From assembly GCA_014338405.1 (NCBI GenBank), contig JTDE01000915.1, positions 29,765 through 93,764 on the forward strand: a stretch of 64,000 bases of DNA. The letters run 5' to 3'. The position numbers and the translations under genes are program-made. Positions within the stretch are counted from its first letter, which is position 1. Each line of letters opens with the position of its first letter. Of this stretch, positions 48,108-61,200 are shown piece after piece. The notes under the pieces are model-generated. The model was given only the letters and a program-made list of their open reading frames with translations. It did no database searches and was not told the origin of the DNA. Origin of the DNA: Paragonimus skrjabini miyazakii. Its lineage: Eukaryota > Platyhelminthes > Trematoda > Plagiorchiida > Troglotrematidae.

Positions 48108-48612
48108 TAACATTTCGTATTTTCTGATCACACATGGGTAAGTAACAGCTTCAAATTAGTTAATTTTATAAATGGTTTAAATGTCCGAGAACAACTGATG
48201 TGTTCATTTGACGTGAAGTCATTGTTTACTAATATTCTGCCTCGTGAAACAGTTGATAAAATTTGCGAATTGATTGTAAGCCATAGTGTTCTATTTTCCA
48301 TTCCGGTGATCGAAATGAAATCAGTATTACTTTTGTGCACACAATGTAAAGTTAACCATTCAAACGTATAGCTTCTGACAAGTGGACGGTGTTGCAATGG
48401 GCAGTTCGTTGGATCCACTTCTAGCGGATTTCTTCATGACCGGAGTAGAATCCACATTGTGCGAAAGCCTGTCAAATCCGGTGTTGTATAGACGCTATGC
48501 AGATGTTATTCTAACCATTTTTGAGAGAATAATTGATTCAAATACGTTATTTCTCGAAGTTGAACCAAGCTCATCCGAACTTAAAACTGACGAGAGAGAA
48601 CGAAGCAAATGA
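48108..48612 (+). pseudogene. PLE reverse transcriptase, broken
   Basis: The frame reads NSFKLVNFINGLNV and then SFDVKSLFTNI (first catalytic Asp, codon 48210-48212), followed by RETVDKICELIVSHS and a TAG near 48368. After a frame change it resumes at 48379 as QVDGVAMGSSLDPLLADFFM (family consensus DGVAMGSPLGPLLADFFM). The second catalytic box is YADV instead of Y-x-DD (about 48496-48507): the second Asp has become Val, which alone should abolish polymerase activity. Confidence 0.85.
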
Positions 48613-48639
48613 CTGTCTCCCGTACTTGAATATTCTAGT

Positions 48640-49018
48640 CACTCTACGATCAGGTGGCACGATAGGAGGATCCCTCTACAGGATCCTTACCAGGACAGGA
48701 TAGTATATGCATTTCGAAGACTTCTGTCCGGTACAGCATAAGAAAAGTATAATCAGGACGCTTTTCCGCAGAGCACGAAGATTTGCACAGGAGATAACCT
48801 AAAGTCAGACTTATACTTACTGATGGATACTCTGTATGTCAACGGGCACCTCCTGTTATTTATTAAAAAGTACAGCACAGCCATCATCCCAACAGCAGAA
48901 GTGACAACGGTACCAAAGAGGACGGCGTATTTGGAACTCCCGCTTCTGGAGGACAGCTGGTTAACAATGACGAGGAACAGTCTAACAGCTGGTGTATCTA
49001 GGACTTATACTGCTGCAA
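48640..49018 (+). pseudogene. PLE RT C-terminal/linker region, broken by gap
   Basis: FLDILVTLRSGGTIGGSLYR, then HFEDFCPVQHKKSIIRTLF and RRARRFAQE, correspond to the conserved PLE segment after the palm (FLDxxVxR...LYRKPT...PxxHKxSLxxTLxxRA). Near the gap TTVPKRTAYLELPL and VSRTYTAA correspond to the conserved VPxxxVYLxxPFxG...SxxF region. Stops separate the pieces. The segment ends at the N run, so a small part is missing from the assembly. Confidence 0.8.
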
Positions 49019-49118
49019 NNNNNNNNNNNNNNNNNNNNNNNNNNNNNNNNNNNNNNNNNNNNNNNNNNNNNNNNNNNNNNNNNNNNNNNNNNNNNNNNNN
49101 NNNNNNNNNNNNNNNNNN
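49019..49118. other. Assembly gap (100 N)
   Basis: Exactly 100 unknown bases, the usual placeholder for a gap of unknown size. It lies inside the PLE, so the true distance between the RT and GIY-YIG parts is unknown. Confidence 0.98.
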
Positions 49119-49470
49119 CAATGAACGAGAACTCTACCAGTCGCCCGGGTTACGAACAAACAGTGTACATCTCTCAAATCTCACTGCTTATACAAATATT
49201 CGTGTAGCAGCAGTATGAGCTACATAGAAAGGATAAACCGACAACTGGCGTTTCGTATTAAGGAGCATTTTACCATATGTCCGGAAACTTAAGCCAGAAA
49301 CGCCAAGAGCCTGTATAGATGCCTTTCTTTGCAAGGCACATAATACAAACAAGACAGAGTCAAAATTGACGATGCGTTTCGGTGATCCTCCAGAGCAACC
49401 GGAAACACATATCCCAGTTTGCTGAGGCTTCGGCCAATAGACGTCTCAGTCCTCCCTGTGTGTTCAAGAA
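49119..49470 (+). pseudogene. PLE GIY-YIG endonuclease remnant
   Basis: In one frame the sequence reads CLYKYSCSSSMSYIERINRQ (codons from 49185) and then LAFRIKEHF. This matches the PLE GIY-YIG pattern CxYxFxCxCGxxYIGRTxRxLxxRxKEH; here YIG is YIE while the following Arg is kept. After a stop, the C-terminal piece FAEASANRRLSP...CVFKNNLC corresponds to the conserved AEAxxIRxLxPxLCxQK end, closing near 49466. The domain normally nicks target DNA. The changed YIG Gly and the stops indicate loss of function. Confidence 0.72.
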
Positions 49471-51949
49471 CAATTTGTGTTGACACTGTGGCTACCATGG
49501 CAGCCAGCATTCGCGCAATTTTGATTTTCAGTTTTTGTTTCTGTCTGCTTTATCCCTTAAGCTACGACTTCCGCTCTGTGAAATTCTGACTCGTTTGAAA
49601 TTAGTTACTTGTCCGTGTGTGATCAGAATGTACGTGATTTTACTCATTTTTTATTCAAATTAAATAAAGCGTTTTGACGTTAGTGTCCATAATGTGCACA
49701 AAAAGTGAAGTGTTATGGTGAAATGCGGTCAGAAAACCAAAGTTACGGTAAAAGAAACAGGTTCGGACACCACGTCATTTTAATACATGTTTTACTGTAT
49801 ATGTGTCGCGGTATATGAAATGACACAGTGCTAGTTGATACCGTTTTCGAGCTTCCTCGCAAATATCCGTGGTTGGGACGTAAAAAACCTTCTTCATTGT
49901 GTTGTTGACTTTGGTCCATAAATATCAATTAGTATACTAGTTATGAAGAGACTAACGGAGGCTTAAACTGTGGGTTGTGTTTACAGAACGGTTAGGATTT
50001 ATAGACCCAGCTGAAGTGACGTCCTGTATATCATTTGATAAACAGATAAGCAGGAATGCGATCGTCAGTAATCATTGATCCACTGAGCGGTCCGAAAACA
50101 TCTGACCGTCAACTAGGGAATGTGGAAGTCCAAAAAGTAAGCCAACTTTCTCGCAGTTTACCACTCTAATAAGTAATATGTGATAAGCCCTGATCATTCT
50201 TTGGAACAGGTGTCACGGAAGACATCCTGTTTATTTTGGATAACGAAAGTGAATAGCAAAAGAAAGCAAACAATAAAATGCGTGATATACATTGATAAAC
50301 TTTGTTCGTTCTTAAACTAAGTATATACAAAATAAGCTGCAGCTGGTCTCTTTTTGGAAACAAAAATAAGTAGTCCACGCAGGAACAGTGAAAACGGACA
50401 TTTTTAAGCACAAACCGAAGAAACAGCTTCTCGTGTTGATAGTCCCATGATGTTTCAGTTTCGGCAAACGTTGGTATCTTTCAATTACAGTTACATACAA
50501 ACGGTTTGAAGGAATCAATCCCCACAAAAATGCCCAATATCTAAGAAATAATTTGGAACAGGTAATGACGTGATCCTGTTTGGGAATGGAACCCTTAAGT
50601 GTTTAATACAAAACTAAGACAGTCTTTTATATTCAGTGGCCAATGAATATGGCATGTGACCTCCGTTAATGTCAACATAACTCATCGTGAACTCGTTAAG
50701 TTAGTATTTCTACTGAATTTCGTTGTAGGCAGGTTGTAGTACGGACAGTCTTGCACTGTGGTTAGGTTTTCCAATCAGCCCATGCTTATACCTCGAACGG
50801 GTACCCTGGAAAGACTGTTAATGTTGGTTACCAACTAGTGACTTGCGATAGATAGAACAGTGTACTTTGACATTTCAGTTTCTAATATGCAGACTCTGCA
50901 GAGGTCTAGTGACATTTTTCCCTCAAGTAGAAGAGGAAGAAAGCATGCACCTAAGGGATTACAGGGGACAGCAAGAATTTACTCAGCCGCTTTGTATACA
51001 CACTGGCTATGTTCACTGAGTCAAAAATTAACGTTCTACTATTCTCATAAATATATCATTTTGTCGAGTCATAAGTTGCTCGTTTATACAACGTTCACTT
51101 TGTTAGGAGACTTCTACAAATTTCAGCGAACTTTTTTTAATGAACAACCTAATGGGTGCTATGAAGAACTCGAGTGAGGCGCACTGTAGGAGGTTCTGAG
51201 GGAAAGTAAAACGGCCACTGATAGTGACTATCAAAGGAATGGGTAGCTGATTAAATAGTCACTTTTGATGTGGTCAAGATTGTATAACACTACTCAGCTA
51301 CTTTCTTCTGGACCCTATGCTATGCTTACATCATCTCTGATCGCACGTGTGTTGAAAACGTCAATAAGTGGTCTAAAGGTGTCAACAAACCAATTGGAGG
51401 GTTTTTCATACTTTGAAAGTTTCTGGTCATAGCGAGTATAAATGGATGCCGTTACTTTTCCTTGTACATTTCCCATTTGTTGATAACAAACTCTTGCTGA
51501 TCCCTCCAAGCAGACATTTTGGCTCAGGTTCATCCCTGCCGGATTGTCAGAATGTAAATTTATTTATAGTTCTCTGTCAGGTTTAAGTTCTGCAACGTCG
51601 CACAACACCGCGAGCAGAATTGTACTACTTTCGTGATCTGGGAGCACTAGGGACTAGTCAGCAAATTATAGACGCTCACGAGAGCTGTGGACGTGCATAG
51701 AAAGACCTCGCGTTCACTTGGTAGAAAACGGTTTCAGGTGGTAGCCTGAAAAAAAGGTCATCCATGACTGAGGAAATACTATTCTATGCAACTGAATCAC
51801 AGACGAGGTTAGCCAATACACCGTGACTGCTGGGCAGCAAGGTACGCAGACCTGAAGTGCAGTCTACGGAAAACAGCCAGTATAGCAAGTTCTTTTTTAG
51901 AGTTTCGGATAATAAATCACAAGCTAGTTAACGTCGAATGCACAGTACT
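49471..51949. other. No firm gene
   Basis: Mostly featureless. A 105-codon frame at 50860-51177 (+) contains a pyrimidine-containing acceptor (actttgacatttcag) followed by SNMQTLQRSSDIFPSSRRGR, a weak exon candidate. About 51590-51900 is somewhat GC-rich with no reading frame and may be an old repeat. Confidence 0.3.
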
Positions 51950-52385
51950 TATCGGATCGTTTGGTGATCAAATAGATAAAAGTTTTTCATTTATCCGGCA
52001 AACTAGTTGCAACCGTTGCATTTCCATCGGTAATTCAGTCAGTCCACTCAAAAAAACACTAGAATGGAAACTCGCTTCAGTCAGATATCATCAGTTGTGT
52101 TTATCCTTGCCAAAACCGGGAATAGAATTCAAAACACGCTTCCATGAGGCAACCATGTTGATCACTGCGCCACTGACCTCACAGTGGACACAACTAACTT
52201 GCCGCATGTGAATACTCAGCCACATTCATTCGCGAATGATGTGCAGATTGCCCGACCTCCGAGACAGTAGACAGAGTAACTGTTCTGTTAATTCCAAACG
52301 ACGACTTCGCAAGTATGAATTCTCCACAAGTGGATATCATAAAAAGATTATAAAATTGGTCGGCGATATTTTGATTATTACGTTT
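51950..52385 (-). mobile_element. SINE-like repeat, copy at 52.0 kb
   Basis: Minus-strand copy. The A box is at 52162-52172 (minus strand TGGCGCAGTGA) and the B-box-like GAATTCTATTCCC at 52118-52130. The 5' segment (to about 52385) shares gacgacttcgcaagt and the downstream gtggatatcat... words with the 57.5-kb copy. The 3' arm (about 51950-52070) is diverged but keeps cgttgcatttccatcggtaa. It belongs to the same subfamily as the 57.5-kb copy. The 110-codon frame overlapping it (52236-52568) is derived from the repeat. Confidence 0.65.
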
Positions 52386-55300
52386 GGTACAGAGTTAAAC
52401 CACAGTGAATTTCATTCAAAGAAAACGAAATTTCAACACTGGGTAAATACTGGTAGCCGAGTGATGAAATTGAGTGTTGCAAAAAGTCGGAATAAAGATA
52501 TCGGTTTGGTAAAATGTTACTTAACTGTTACATTATCGGAGAAATTAGATTTTCAAATAAGGACCTAATTTTTTATGCGACGTTACTTCAAATCTGAGGA
52601 TTTCATCTATTCATTTGATTGTGGGGAAAGTCGTATTTACCCCACTGATTGTAGGCCTCCACACCCTAATGGCTCTATTTTCAATTTTTTCTCTGAAAAT
52701 CTTCATGACCTCCCTGTGCATTATTTAACTGATGTTTTCGAACATTCTATCTGGTTCGGTAATTTGAAACGTTATCAGATGGCTATTCTACCCGCCCAGG
52801 AATAACAGGCTAATAACGTATGCCCGTCGTAGACTTAGCTGAGAGAACAGTTAAAATACAAAATCGGTCTGTATACTTTCCGTTGTGTTTCGAAAGCGTT
52901 CTTGTTCTAGTTCACGCCATTTCACATGTTCGTAATCGAAAAAGATAAAGTGTCGTAATGTATGTCTTCTGACTACTCCATTCAACTGCCAACATGAGAT
53001 CACATTTAAGTACAATTTTGAATTTAATTCTGTATATCTGTTCCATATACAGACATGAACTTGAATTAAGACAACAATAAGGAAGGTAAACTCTGAATTT
53101 TCCTGTTAGCACAAAATTTAATTATGATCAAATTATCACAGAGTTTATTGAACAACTATTGTGTAATGGAATTTTTGCAAGCGCATATATTGTGTAATAA
53201 AAATTGACTGCTCGCATTAAAATAATTTCAAATATATTTCACACTAGCAACGTATCCGATAAAATATACTAACATCATTCAACAACCTATGATGAATCCA
53301 CGTTAGATTTGTTGATTCGGGTATAAAATCTGACGCAAGATAATGTGTATTCAACTGCTATATCGTAGATCCTATAGAATTATTACGCGGGGAACAGTGT
53401 TGCTTCAATGATTTTCTCATAAATGCTCAATTATAATTAGCAAGGTAGAAACTGAGAATGAATTTAAGATATTTTCATTTTTATTTGAATATACTAATAA
53501 ACGTTTTTAAAGATTGCAAATACCTTTTATACCATATCATTCTATTCTATGGAAGGGAGTATAATTCGCCCCTTGAAGAAGTGTTCTTTGTGCGGGATAG
53601 ACATCCGGTATATCAAGCGACAAACACGTCTATTGGGGAGTTGCGTGGCGGAAAATATCTCGTATTGTTTACTGCATTTTTTCTATTGAAATTTGCTGAA
53701 CAATCTCAGATTATTGATCCGTGGCTAAGGAGTTGGGTGATATAAATTAAACCTTCAATGAAAGAAAAACTTACATTTGCATTGGAATTTCAGTTCTTAC
53801 TGATTCTACGGGAGTTTTTCTTCCCCATGCAGTTTTACAGGTTTTTGTGAGTTCTGGGTTTCAACCGTAACACCATGAGTTAAAATCTGCAGGGCAGTAA
53901 CTTCGTCGCCTATCGAGTTAATCTGGCAAACTGAACAACGTTCTTGAAACACATGTATTTCGGCGTTTACATATATTTATTTGCTCGTGTTTGAAACAAA
54001 GCACTAAATCTATGATTGCTTCATATGAACGTAATCAGATTTTATACCTCAGTCGCGGTATAAATGTGCATTTGTGAAAACGTCTGAGGAAAAACAAACT
54101 TATTTTCAGAGAATGATGGTTGAAACTTATGGGTAAACATGAAATCCCTAACCAATCGTGACTGACGTTGAGTCTCCAATTTCTGACAAAGTGTACCTCT
54201 GATATGATTTCTTGGAGGTGACTGATCAACAGATGCTGGCTAGTGTCACTTATTTCGTTGTCAGTACGGGTCTGTTGTAATTTCTCAGTTTAATGTATGA
54301 CCAAGCTGTTCGGTTTTAATGCTTCTCAGTTTGTGCTGTTCTTGTATTGGTATTTCATTACCGGTTGACAGTTAAAACTGGTATACGTTGTAATATTAGA
54401 CATGGTTTCTACAAAATGCTTGGTGTCATGGTTGGGATATATTGTGTATTCAAACGGCTTTCTTTATTCTACTTTGGGTCTACTGACGGGCAAACCATTA
54501 TGCTTACTAAGTTATTCCTTTTATGGAGGTAGGAATTTCTGGGCTGAAAAATTGTTAGTCTTCTAAAAGAATTTTCAGATTGAGCAAAAATATACGGTCA
54601 AATGATGCTTGTTTCATGGTTTACATTTCAAAAGACATTAAACTGCAAGACGAAATAACCAAATCTCCACATGAAGCAAGTGAGAAACGTTTTGTTGCAT
54701 GTTTACTCACACAAATCAATATATAACAATGTGTTAAAACTGAATAGAGAATAACTTTAGCCAACGGTTCATGTTATCTTGTTTCATCAACATGCGTGGC
54801 GCATATGTATGTGTTACGAGAGTCAAACAATTTAACGCGCTCATTTCAAGACCACGTATACTCTAGCATTATTCAAAAAGTCTACTATAGAACATGATAT
54901 TGCAAGACGGACCAGACCGACGGTCGCACATTTTCTGGACAGACACCAGTAAGTAGATCTCACGAAGAAATTCATAGTTGGCCTCTGACCTGATGATCGT
55001 CAGTTTTTCTATAAACTGATCCGGTTATTGTAGACTGTGATTGTATACTTTTATTTGTGCAGAAAGACCTGTTTATTAACTTAGCATTGTCATGGTGAAG
55101 TTGATTATGACCGATTCGTGGACAACAAAACTGGATGTTTGTTTTTATCTTCTAAGTTCCTTTGGTACCCAGTTTTGCTCTCTGTGGTCTGCTGTTATCT
55201 AGTAAGTTCTTCACAATAGGCAAATAAACCTATGGTCTCATAATGACATTGCAGGTAACCTTGGAAAGTAAGCTTCAGAAAAAGCTAGGTCATACTTACA

Positions 55301-57519
55301 AAAATTGTGATGAATTAAATTTTTATGTTATACTGACAGGCATAATCAACAGCTCAGCTGCAGCAGTAAGGAGCCTTTCTTGAATGCCTCAAACGTCATT
55401 TTCCTGTAGTTCTAACATTCAATCTGGAGCAAACTAAAATGTCTCAGCGATAAGTAATAAAAATGTATGGTTTAATTTTTACTGTTTTAGTTGCAACGTA
55501 AATGGAGTACTAAGGATAGCTTATGGTCTCATCGCAGTAATTTGAGTTTTTGTAGTTTTCAGTAGGGTCAAGTGATTGATATATACTTGAGTCGACATTG
55601 TATCCAAAGACAAGAACATGGAATAACTGATGAACCGTACACAGTAAAATGTTCGTGTCAATGATAAAGCCTGTTCCTTGAATCCGTAGATGAAGTTATC
55701 ACGGTAGATTTAATTAACAATATACAGATTAGAGATTAGGCTACACAAGAGTAAAGGTTGCATTTTATAAAACTCATTCGTTAATGCAGTTTCGATTTAT
55801 TATTTCAGAGATAGGTGTTTGGTATAATTCTAGCCGTATGCGCTAGTATATATAGGGCGTAATGGTGTATGGAAAAAATGGCAAAATTTTACTGCAGGCT
55901 TGTCTACAGTACAAGTCGAACCGACCTCATATGTCAAAATTTTATTATCAACAAAGTGAACTGAATTCTCGAAATGAGCTTTGTTTCTATGTCAGATTGA
56001 GTAGGAGAATATATCAAATAGTACACAATAGACAAAAATTCCTTCCTGCAAACAAAGTCAACCGGACTGAAAACCATTCTAGTTATCGTGCGAACAATAA
56101 ACGACTATACTATTTATGATTGGACGATTACTGTGGTTCACGACGTTAATTAAATACTTGACAGTGGGATACGGTAGCACTTTCGCATAAAACGAGCCAT
56201 CTGCTGGACCCAGTTGACTGTCTACTAGCAGTCTTCAGACTGAAATCAAAATAAACATATATTCATATTGCATTTAAGCAAAATGTTTTCACTGGATTCT
56301 TGCTTGGATTACTTGGGTAGCAATTTTCAGTTATGGTTGGTTAATGTTTAAGTGATTTGTAATCAGCTCATCAAATTGGCTAGAAATGATACAAACTGAA
56401 CATGTGAAGGTTGTATGAGATATACGCCTGTTGCAATTTCAACCATGTGCTGCCATCACAAATGAAATTACGAAAACAAAAGTTGCGCATACTTGAGTTA
56501 ATTATTGAGTGAGGTTTGCCGGTTACCAATTTCTTTAACACGGGGTTCAAGAAACAACATTTGAAATAAAAGGAAAACGGAGGATAGGTTTCTCAATCGA
56601 AATTTGAAAAACAAACTTTACGGGATCACTCATAGAATTATTCACGAATTCATTTCTAGGCTAAAGCTCTGCAGCATTGTCTAAAGCCAAAATGTAACCA
56701 AAATCGTAAGTCGGTTAAACATTGTCAAGTGATTGAACAGCAAAACCTAACAGGTCACGGCAAATTGACGCCAGTTCAACATCGCATTTTATTTTAAATG
56801 TCAGGTTTTTTCAAAAAGTGCCCTGACATTTTGAGAACAACTGTGCAAATATCATAGCCTTGTAATGCTAATTCAAGTGAGCAAACTGTTCCGTTTCATG
56901 CAGACGAATCGGCGTCGCATTAACTGATAAGTCACCACTTCAGTCAAGTGGATTATCGTTGTTTTCTCTGCGTTTTATAATGAGCTCAAAAACGGCTTAC
57001 AATTATGCCATGAGCAACGACAACTTGTGTCTGGATTATCATTTAGGAAATGTCTGAATATACAGCGAGTGATTCGAACCAATTTCTTAAGTCTCTTATA
57101 ATGTTTGCTCGAAACTGAAATTTTTCATCAGTCCATAAATAAGCCAAGTGCATCGAACAGTTTGATGTCTTTTATTGCAATTTTATGGAAGCTATAAGAC
57201 GGTCAGTTTCTAAATGTTATTTCAACCAAACATTGAGAATGTGTTCAGTTATTGTTTATCGTGCCTCACAACCCATTTAGATAAAAACTTTTGATAAATT
57301 TCCAACAAAAGTAAAACAGCAGTTCGAGGTGCTTTTACCAATGAGTTTGAAGACGCGAATACTCTCTTGTGTTGCAAAAGACTTTCATTCAATCAAGAAC
57401 AGTTCCAGAGCAAGTGTTTTCTCCGTGTAGGATTATTGTTTTGCAGCTGATAACTCTTGTCTGAGGAACCTGAAAGATGAGCTCTCCACTGTTTAGACTA
57501 ATCTCACAGAGGGCAGTTA
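52386..57519. other. Gene-poor interval
   Basis: No transposon is recognised. Two frames look more protein-like than the rest: 52575-52805 (+), with YPTDCRPPHPNGSIFNFFSE, and about 53556-53745 (+), with NSPLEEVFFVRDRHPVYQAT and ELRGGKYLVLF, the latter preceded by a pyrimidine-rich acceptor-like tract. Neither has a known family or a clear donor. Confidence 0.3.
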
Positions 57520-57937
57520 GTTAGGGTGAATCGTTTAAATAAGTTAAACGTCGTTCATAATTGATCGCAGCTGACGCATTTCCATGGTCAGTTCAACCAG
57601 CCCACTCAATAAAAACAGTGAAGTGGGGATTTGCTCCAGTCAGAACATATCAGTAGCGCTTATCCTTGCCACAACCGAGATTAGAACTCACACCACGCTT
57701 ATTTGAGAAAACCGTGTTAATCACTGCGCGACGACCTCCAAATTAGGCACTACTCACTCGTCACATTTAAGTGCTTAGCCACATCCATTTGTGAGTGCTG
57801 TGCAGGTTAACCGACCTCACAGAGAGTAGACTGATTACTGTCCAGTTAGCTTAAAACGACGACTTCACGAATGAAACTTCTCGGCAAGTTGAAATCGTGA
57901 AGATTATGAAACATATTCAGCCTTATTTCGATTGCTG
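57520..57937 (-). mobile_element. SINE-like repeat, first of a head-to-tail pair
   Basis: Minus-strand copy. The 3' arm at 57520-57600 includes attgatcgcagctgacgcat, the B box (minus strand GAGTTCTAATCTC) is at 57677-57689 and the A box (TCGCGCAGTGA) at 57721-57731. The 5' segment extends to about 57937 and shares a subfamily with the 52.0-kb copy. The next copy starts immediately at 57938 in the same orientation. Confidence 0.68.
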
Positions 57938-58225
57938 ATTAGTAGTAAGAAATCTGGTTGGCGTAAGTCGAATGTCAACCACAATTGGCTGCAGCTCTCG
58001 GAGTCCCATCGATAATTCCGTCAACTCCTTCCAGACAGAAGCGGAATAGGCAGATGAAAGGATATGCATCGTCGATGCGTTTCAACATGGGCGAAACTCG
58101 AACATAGTTTTTAAAAGTTGTTGACCGAAATGTCAGCGGAAATATGACAACTGCGGTCAACTGAGTGAAGTACAGTTTGTATAAAACCAAAGTACCGCAG
58201 TGCTCACCAATAGATGCTTGATATT
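57938..58225 (-). mobile_element. SINE-like repeat, second of a head-to-tail pair
   Basis: The 3' terminus ctgattagtagtaagaaatc (57938-) matches the ctgatgagtagtcggggatt end of other copies. It continues through caccacaattggctgcagct-like words (about 57970-57995). B-box-like GTTCGAGTT (58095-58103, minus) and A-box-like sequence at 58149-58159 are weak. The copy is strongly diverged and its 5' end is uncertain. Confidence 0.5.
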
Positions 58226-61200
58226 GTCTACCGCTGTTCATAAGCATCCTGGAAACAGTTATGATTTTGAGTTTTGCATATTGTGTGTGAGAACTCAACA
58301 GTGACGTTTGGTTGATTATTCCGGTCACAGATGGAACACTGTTGTTCAGTATACAATCATAGGTAAGGCTTACTGTTTTCTAATAAAGATCACTAACAGG
58401 TAGTTCACTCCAACGTTGCATTACACACGTGTCTAGATATGAACCAAGCATCACTGCACATTACAGTAGCATCAACTGTTGTGAGTCACACGCACAGCTT
58501 CTTGGGGCTCCAACCATACTGTTTCTAACATATATTTCCAAGACGAATGACAAACGTATCAATTGGCATTATTGGTGGTCCCTTGTCGAACATTCTACGA
58601 AAGAGTTTTGACGAATTGCTTCATGAGTCGATGAAAAGAAGCTACACAAATGTACCTTCGGCTCTGCGCCCCCTTTGCATTCACCCAATAAGTTTGTGAA
58701 ATTCGTGTAAATAGAGTCAGACCCACCTCTAGATATTTTACAGACCTGAGTTTAAGAGATCGATTCTTGACAACACATACCTACACTCTACAACTGTTGA
58801 CAGATTAACCAACTGTCAGTTTTTTCTCCCGAATAATAGATAACTGAAACAATAGAGCAAAACGATAGAGTTGTGGGAAAAGATACTAACAAATCGATCA
58901 CCCAGTGGACAGATATCTCCATGCAACATTCCAGTTGTGGTGAACACACCTTCACGCGCAGTAATAAGTACTATTGGGCATTACAATATATAACAACCAA
59001 CTCAGCCATGCATATGGAAAACTAAAAGATTATTTAAGACATCTGATTTATCATTGTTGGTTTTTATTTAGAATGTCCATTGCTAGCTTGAATCATCCTG
59101 CAAATGGAAACAGTCTACTGAGTATATTGTATTTTTATGATTTCCTGTTAACACAAATGAACAGATAAAACTGAAGTGAACACAATGTTGCGAGTTTTAT
59201 ATAGGACCTCAAGTAAACGATCGGAGGACCGGTTTTGCGATAACTGTTTATATAAGGGCAAAGGTAACAAAAAGAACACTGTACAAATCGCAGGTTGGTT
59301 TAGACCTCATCTCGATTTTCAATAAGGTGAAGTATCTAGTACTCGGATGTATATTTGTAAGATCATGCGTACTGACAAATTTTCAGTTATCTGAAGAATA
59401 TCAGGATTGTTTTTCTGAAAAGTTGTGTTTACCTGGTATTCACTTTTTTGTCGATTTCAAAATCTGGACAGGTGGAATTCATTTTGTTAAGGAAATCGAC
59501 CATTTAGTTGCGCTTTTGACGTTAAACGAATATTATCACAGTTTCTTCCTAATATACAATGCTTATGTCGGATAAAGGGAACCCAAATGCTTGACAACCT
59601 GATAACATTAAACTGAGTGACCAAAGTCATGCGGCCTTGTGCTTAATTTACTTCACACTCCAAAGGGATGAAAATAACAAAATATCTGAAGTTTCACTAT
59701 TAGAAAGATTACGATAAATTTCCCAATTCACACATTTCGACACGATGTTTGCTGGTGCCGGTAATTTACATAGTTCTTTTAATATTGTAAATTACGTTGC
59801 AATTTTTGGAGGTAATGATATCAGTAATGTTTTGTGACTTTTCTCTGCATATAACTTTAATTATCAGGTAACATCATACTCCATTACGAAAAGGTTGTTT
59901 CTTCATCATCAATATCAACGCATTGTATATCAGGCTAACTGAAATATAGCTGTGTTTGTGTACATTTCAAAAACATCGCCGGATAAGTTTTGACTTTAAT
60001 ATGCACTGCACATTAGGTAGTTTGGACTGGTGGACATGGACGTTTGCAGTATACGTTAGAACAACACAGAAGAAAAAGTATTCGAACAACATAGTCCGAC
60101 ACTAAAAAGCAATGTAGCCTTTAAGGCACGGGATATTAGAAAACAGGTTTGGAACTCGTATACGCTTCCCGACTAGAGATTTTAGACTAAAATACTGTTG
60201 TGCTACTCTGTATCTTTCGGAATCTACCTAAACCTAGGTGCGTGCATCGTTTTCGTTTTTGTTCCGAGATATATACCCATAATTTCAGGTACTGAGTGGA
60301 GTATATATATCGACAGGAATAGTGGTATCGCTCTCGTGCAGTGTTTACAAGACAACTGAAGTGATACCTAGAGCCCGCCATCTTCTATTCGTTTATGTTG
60401 ATCAGCCTTGTGTCATGAACATAAAAATGCAATTATCGCGCCATTTAACTAGATCAGTCAGAGCTACCAGGCTACGTGCTATGCATTCCGTTATTATTAA
60501 CGTTATCTAACAGGCAAAAGTTGGTATCCCACGATCAATGGACAATGTATAATATGCTGTGAAAACGAACTGACCTTTCTCACTTTAAAAAGCCAGAATC
60601 AAATACGTTCTACTTCCAACAATACGCTCAACTTAAAGCATAGAGTGGACTACCCCAATGCATTTGTCATATGGCTCCACACGAGATCGGACCGTCAATC
60701 GCACTTCACTCAAACTTTACACCTTTAACATATTATGTCGTATTTAGATAAATCCAAATGTACTGCGTCTATTCAGTAAGTAGGAAAACTTGTATATATA
60801 AAAACAACGCAATCTCAAATTATCAACCTAGGTCATTGACCGTATTATAAACTGTGTGCAACGTGAACCTGTTTACTGAAATTAAGCTGTTCCAGTTTAT
60901 ATTGAAGGGGCTTAGAAAACGAAGGCGCCTACTGGAAAATGATAATCAACTTGAACCACCGACAAACGAATTTTAATATGGTGTAGTAAACCACGTCATT
61001 TCTGTGACGTTATACATTCAGCAGTACCTACAGTCGACTAACGGGTGAACAATGTGCGAACGTCAGTAAAAACAGCATATCCCTTTCGGTAAATTAAAAC
61101 AATTGATTTCATCACCATTTCTGCCAATTTGTTCAATGTTCGCCCTTTCAGATTCGGATACTTCTCTTCCACCTTCAAACGTCTTAGTATCAGTTTAACA

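Larger units (their letters stand above)
48108..49470 (+). mobile_element. Penelope-like element (PLE) remnant with GIY-YIG
   Basis: A 5'-truncated PLE in sense orientation. It holds the reverse transcriptase palm (48108-48612), the RT C-terminal/linker region (48640-49018), a scaffold gap, and a GIY-YIG endonuclease remnant (about 49185-49470). PLEs are retroelements whose RT is related to telomerase and whose GIY-YIG domain cuts the target. The order and motifs match the canonical single-ORF Penelope type. Several frame changes and a mutated catalytic box show it is inactive. The N-terminal part is not visible upstream of 48108. Confidence 0.85.

Noticed and set aside
48106..48137. 32-nt micro-exon with TCTCCAG acceptor and GTAAGT donor
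   Set aside because: The reading frame through the supposed donor continues directly into PLE reverse transcriptase sequence (NSFKLVNFINGL), so the splice-like words are coincidental.
48823..49218. 131- and 71-codon frames crossing the N gap
   Set aside because: They are open only because unknown bases were translated as X. The parts on either side belong to different segments of the PLE.
52236..52568. 110-codon plus-strand frame as a gene
   Set aside because: Its first half is the antisense of the SINE-like repeat, shared at DNA level with the 57.5-kb copy, so it is not an independent protein.
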